Assembly (NCBI GenBank): GCA_900554685.1
Contig: USIG01000089.1
Coordinates: 1-7,225, forward strand
Origin: an uncultured Cryptobacterium sp.
GTDB taxonomy: Bacteria > Actinomycetota > Coriobacteriia > Coriobacteriales > Eggerthellaceae
DNA: 7,225 nt
Direction: 5' to 3'
Every line of letters begins with the position of its first letter. Position 1 is the first letter of the stretch. A program made the position numbers and the translations under genes. The notes under the pieces are model-generated. The model saw nothing but the letters and a program-made list of their open reading frames with translations. It was not told the origin of the DNA and did not search any database. Positions 6,592-7,225 of this stretch are shown here, one piece after another.

Positions 6592-6642
6592 TACTCATAT
6601 TGGTTACTCCCTAGATAGCAACCCATGAGTATGAGGCTCATA
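6592..6642 (-). other. overlapping alternative pairings in the asd leader
   Basis: TACTCAT (6592-6598) is complementary to ATGAGTA (6625-6631), with an additional GGTT/AACC pairing inside. A 13-base palindrome, TATGAG-G-CTCATA (6630-6642), overlaps its right arm. The two structures share bases and exclude each other if they form in RNA. The palindrome also overlaps TATTAT (6645-6640, minus strand), a possible alternative -10, so it could instead be a DNA operator. Confidence 0.45.
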
Positions 6643-6648
6643 ATACTA

Positions 6649-6694
6649 CGCTACCTCAAAGAATTGTTACAAAACGAATTCTTTGAGGTAAGCG
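6649..6694 (-). other. long perfect inverted repeat upstream of asd
   Basis: TACCTCAAAGAATT (6652-6665) and AATTCTTTGAGGTA (6677-6690) are exact reverse complements around an 11-base centre. CGC (6649-6651) pairs with GCG (6692-6694) across a single bulged A at 6691, giving 17 bp in all. Neither flank carries a T-tract next to the stem, so a canonical terminator is unlikely. It lies about 95 bases upstream of the asd start and could be an operator or leader structure. Confidence 0.75.
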
Positions 6695-6712
6695 GTAAAA
6701 AAGATTTATGTC

Positions 6713-6740
6713 GTTATAGGTGCTTAAGATGACTTGTTAC
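6713..6740 (-). promoter_or_regulatory. candidate promoter for asd
   Basis: On the minus strand, TATAAC (6718-6713) matches the -10 consensus in five of six positions, with a weak -35 GTAACA (6740-6735) 16 bases upstream. A start near 6706 would give a leader of about 150 bases carrying both inverted-repeat systems. The alternative TATTAT at 6645-6640 lacks a good -35. Confidence 0.3.
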
Positions 6741-6777
6741 ACCAAGAAGCGCCTCTCATCAAGAGGCACTTCTTGGT
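6741..6777 (-). terminator. strong stem-loop after the membrane-protein gene, possible terminator without T-tract
   Basis: ACCAAGAAG (6741-6749) and GCCTCT (6751-6756) pair with AGAGGC (6762-6767) and CTTCTTGGT (6769-6777). The stem is 15 bp with one C/A mismatch and a 5-base loop. It begins 43 bases beyond the stop codon of the minus-strand membrane gene and precedes asd. No T-run follows on either strand, so termination is inferred from position and stem strength only. Confidence 0.45.
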
Positions 6778-6820
6778 TACTTGCGAAAAGCTCCCTGTTC
6801 ACATTTTTATGTTTGAAAGC

Positions 6821-7225
6821 TTATGCCTTCTTTGCTTTTGCGGACTTTATACAGGCAATAAGTCCCGCCAAGAGGCCAACTGCCCCATACACAAGCATTG
6901 GCACTACACCGCACGCAAAAACGTCCTTGCCAAAATAGACGATCGAACGAAGAGCATCTCCCCAATAGCGCTGAGGTGCCCAAGGATATACCCAATCACT
7001 CCAAAATGAAGGAAGCATTTCTGCAGGCAATAATGCCGTTGCCGTACCGAGGGCAAAAATTATAAGAAGAACAAGGATTCCTAAAGGTTTCGAAAGATTG
7101 GCTAATCCAACAAAAAATACCATCATGCAGAAAACTGCCAACCAGAAATATAAGACCAAAGAACCAACGGGCAAATCAAGACCTCCCGCCAGAGTAATTA
7201 CTCCAACAGCAAGGAGTGCGATAAG
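6821..7225 (-). CDS. YhgE/Pip-like (ABC-2 type) membrane protein, C-terminal part
   Basis: The frame is open to the window edge, so the N-terminus is missing and the TTG at 7174 is internal; 134 residues are visible. There are three clear hydrophobic segments (around VLYFWLAVFCMMVFFVGL, ILVLLIIFALGTATALL and VVPMLVYGAVGLLAGLIAC), plus part of another at the cut end, and a basic tail KSAKAKKA. Between the second and third clear segments lies a loop with PAEMLPSFW, YPWAPQRYWGDALRSIVYFG. This pattern, where a leucine-proline stretch and then an 'ALRS.VYF' helix precede the final membrane span, is typical of ABC-2-like permeases and of the YhgE/Pip family. Members include the enterococcal Pip phage-infection protein and relatives of type VII secretion EsaA. 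Substrate or role cannot be told from this fragment; a plain ABC-2 permease subunit is the main alternative. Transcription runs toward asd, with a strong stem-loop between. Confidence 0.65.
   Translation of the reverse strand, partial: LIALLAVGVITLAGGLDLPVGSLVLYFWLAVFCMMVFFVGLANLSKPLGILVLLIIFALGTATALLPAEMLPSFWSDWVYPWAPQRYWGDALRSIVYFGKDVFACGVVPMLVYGAVGLLAGLIACIKSAKAKKA

Noticed and set aside
6555..6820. Lysine riboswitch or T-box upstream of asd
   Set aside because: I could not find the conserved T-box antiterminator sequence or L-box core; only unassigned inverted repeats are present.
6734..7009. Plus-strand frames at 6720-7009
   Set aside because: They are antisense to the membrane-protein gene or lie in the hairpin region and show no family motif or ribosome site.
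1..7225. CRISPR array, tRNA/rRNA genes, insertion sequence or prophage signals
   Set aside because: No regularly spaced repeats, tRNA-like folds, transposase motifs or phage genes were seen; gene content is chromosomal housekeeping.

Overview
The window looks like ordinary chromosome of a moderate-GC bacterium. Genes are closely packed, have clear Shine-Dalgarno sites and use bacterial-type promoters. My best guess is a Coriobacteriia actinobacterium (Atopobium/Lancefieldella/Olsenella-like). That rests on the mix of moderate GC, a short deformylase of the type common in anaerobic Gram-positives, a YhgE/Pip-like membrane protein and an Ala/Pro-rich tail on polyphosphate kinase. It is inference; no 16S or other marker is present.

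Left part (1-3619, + strand): the end of an exopolyphosphatase/GppA-type phosphatase is followed by polyphosphate kinase (ppk), so a polyphosphate-degrading enzyme sits next to the polyphosphate-making one. ppk has its own candidate promoter, a leader hairpin, an unusually long low-complexity C-terminal tail, and a textbook intrinsic terminator at 3581-3619.

Middle part (3618-5497, + strand): a new promoter starts directly at the end of that terminator. It drives a two-gene operon: a short peptide deformylase, then a 438-residue protein that joins a hypoxanthine/deoxyinosine-DNA glycosylase domain to an NAD(P)H-hydrate epimerase (YjeF N-terminal) domain. All three activities undo a chemical modification or damage: N-formyl groups, deaminated adenine, and hydrated NAD(P)H. 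The fusion is the most unusual item in the window.

Right part (5508-7225, - strand): aspartate-semialdehyde dehydrogenase (asd) converges on the fusion gene with a 10-base gap. Its roughly 266-base upstream region holds several strong inverted repeats. Beyond it is the C-terminal end of a multi-pass membrane protein resembling the YhgE/Pip (ABC-2-like) family, running off the window edge.

No tRNA, rRNA, CRISPR array, insertion sequence or phage gene is visible. Beyond the fusion, the points of interest are the PPK tail, a Gln-to-Met change in the deformylase active-site motif, and leader hairpins upstream of ppk, def and asd.
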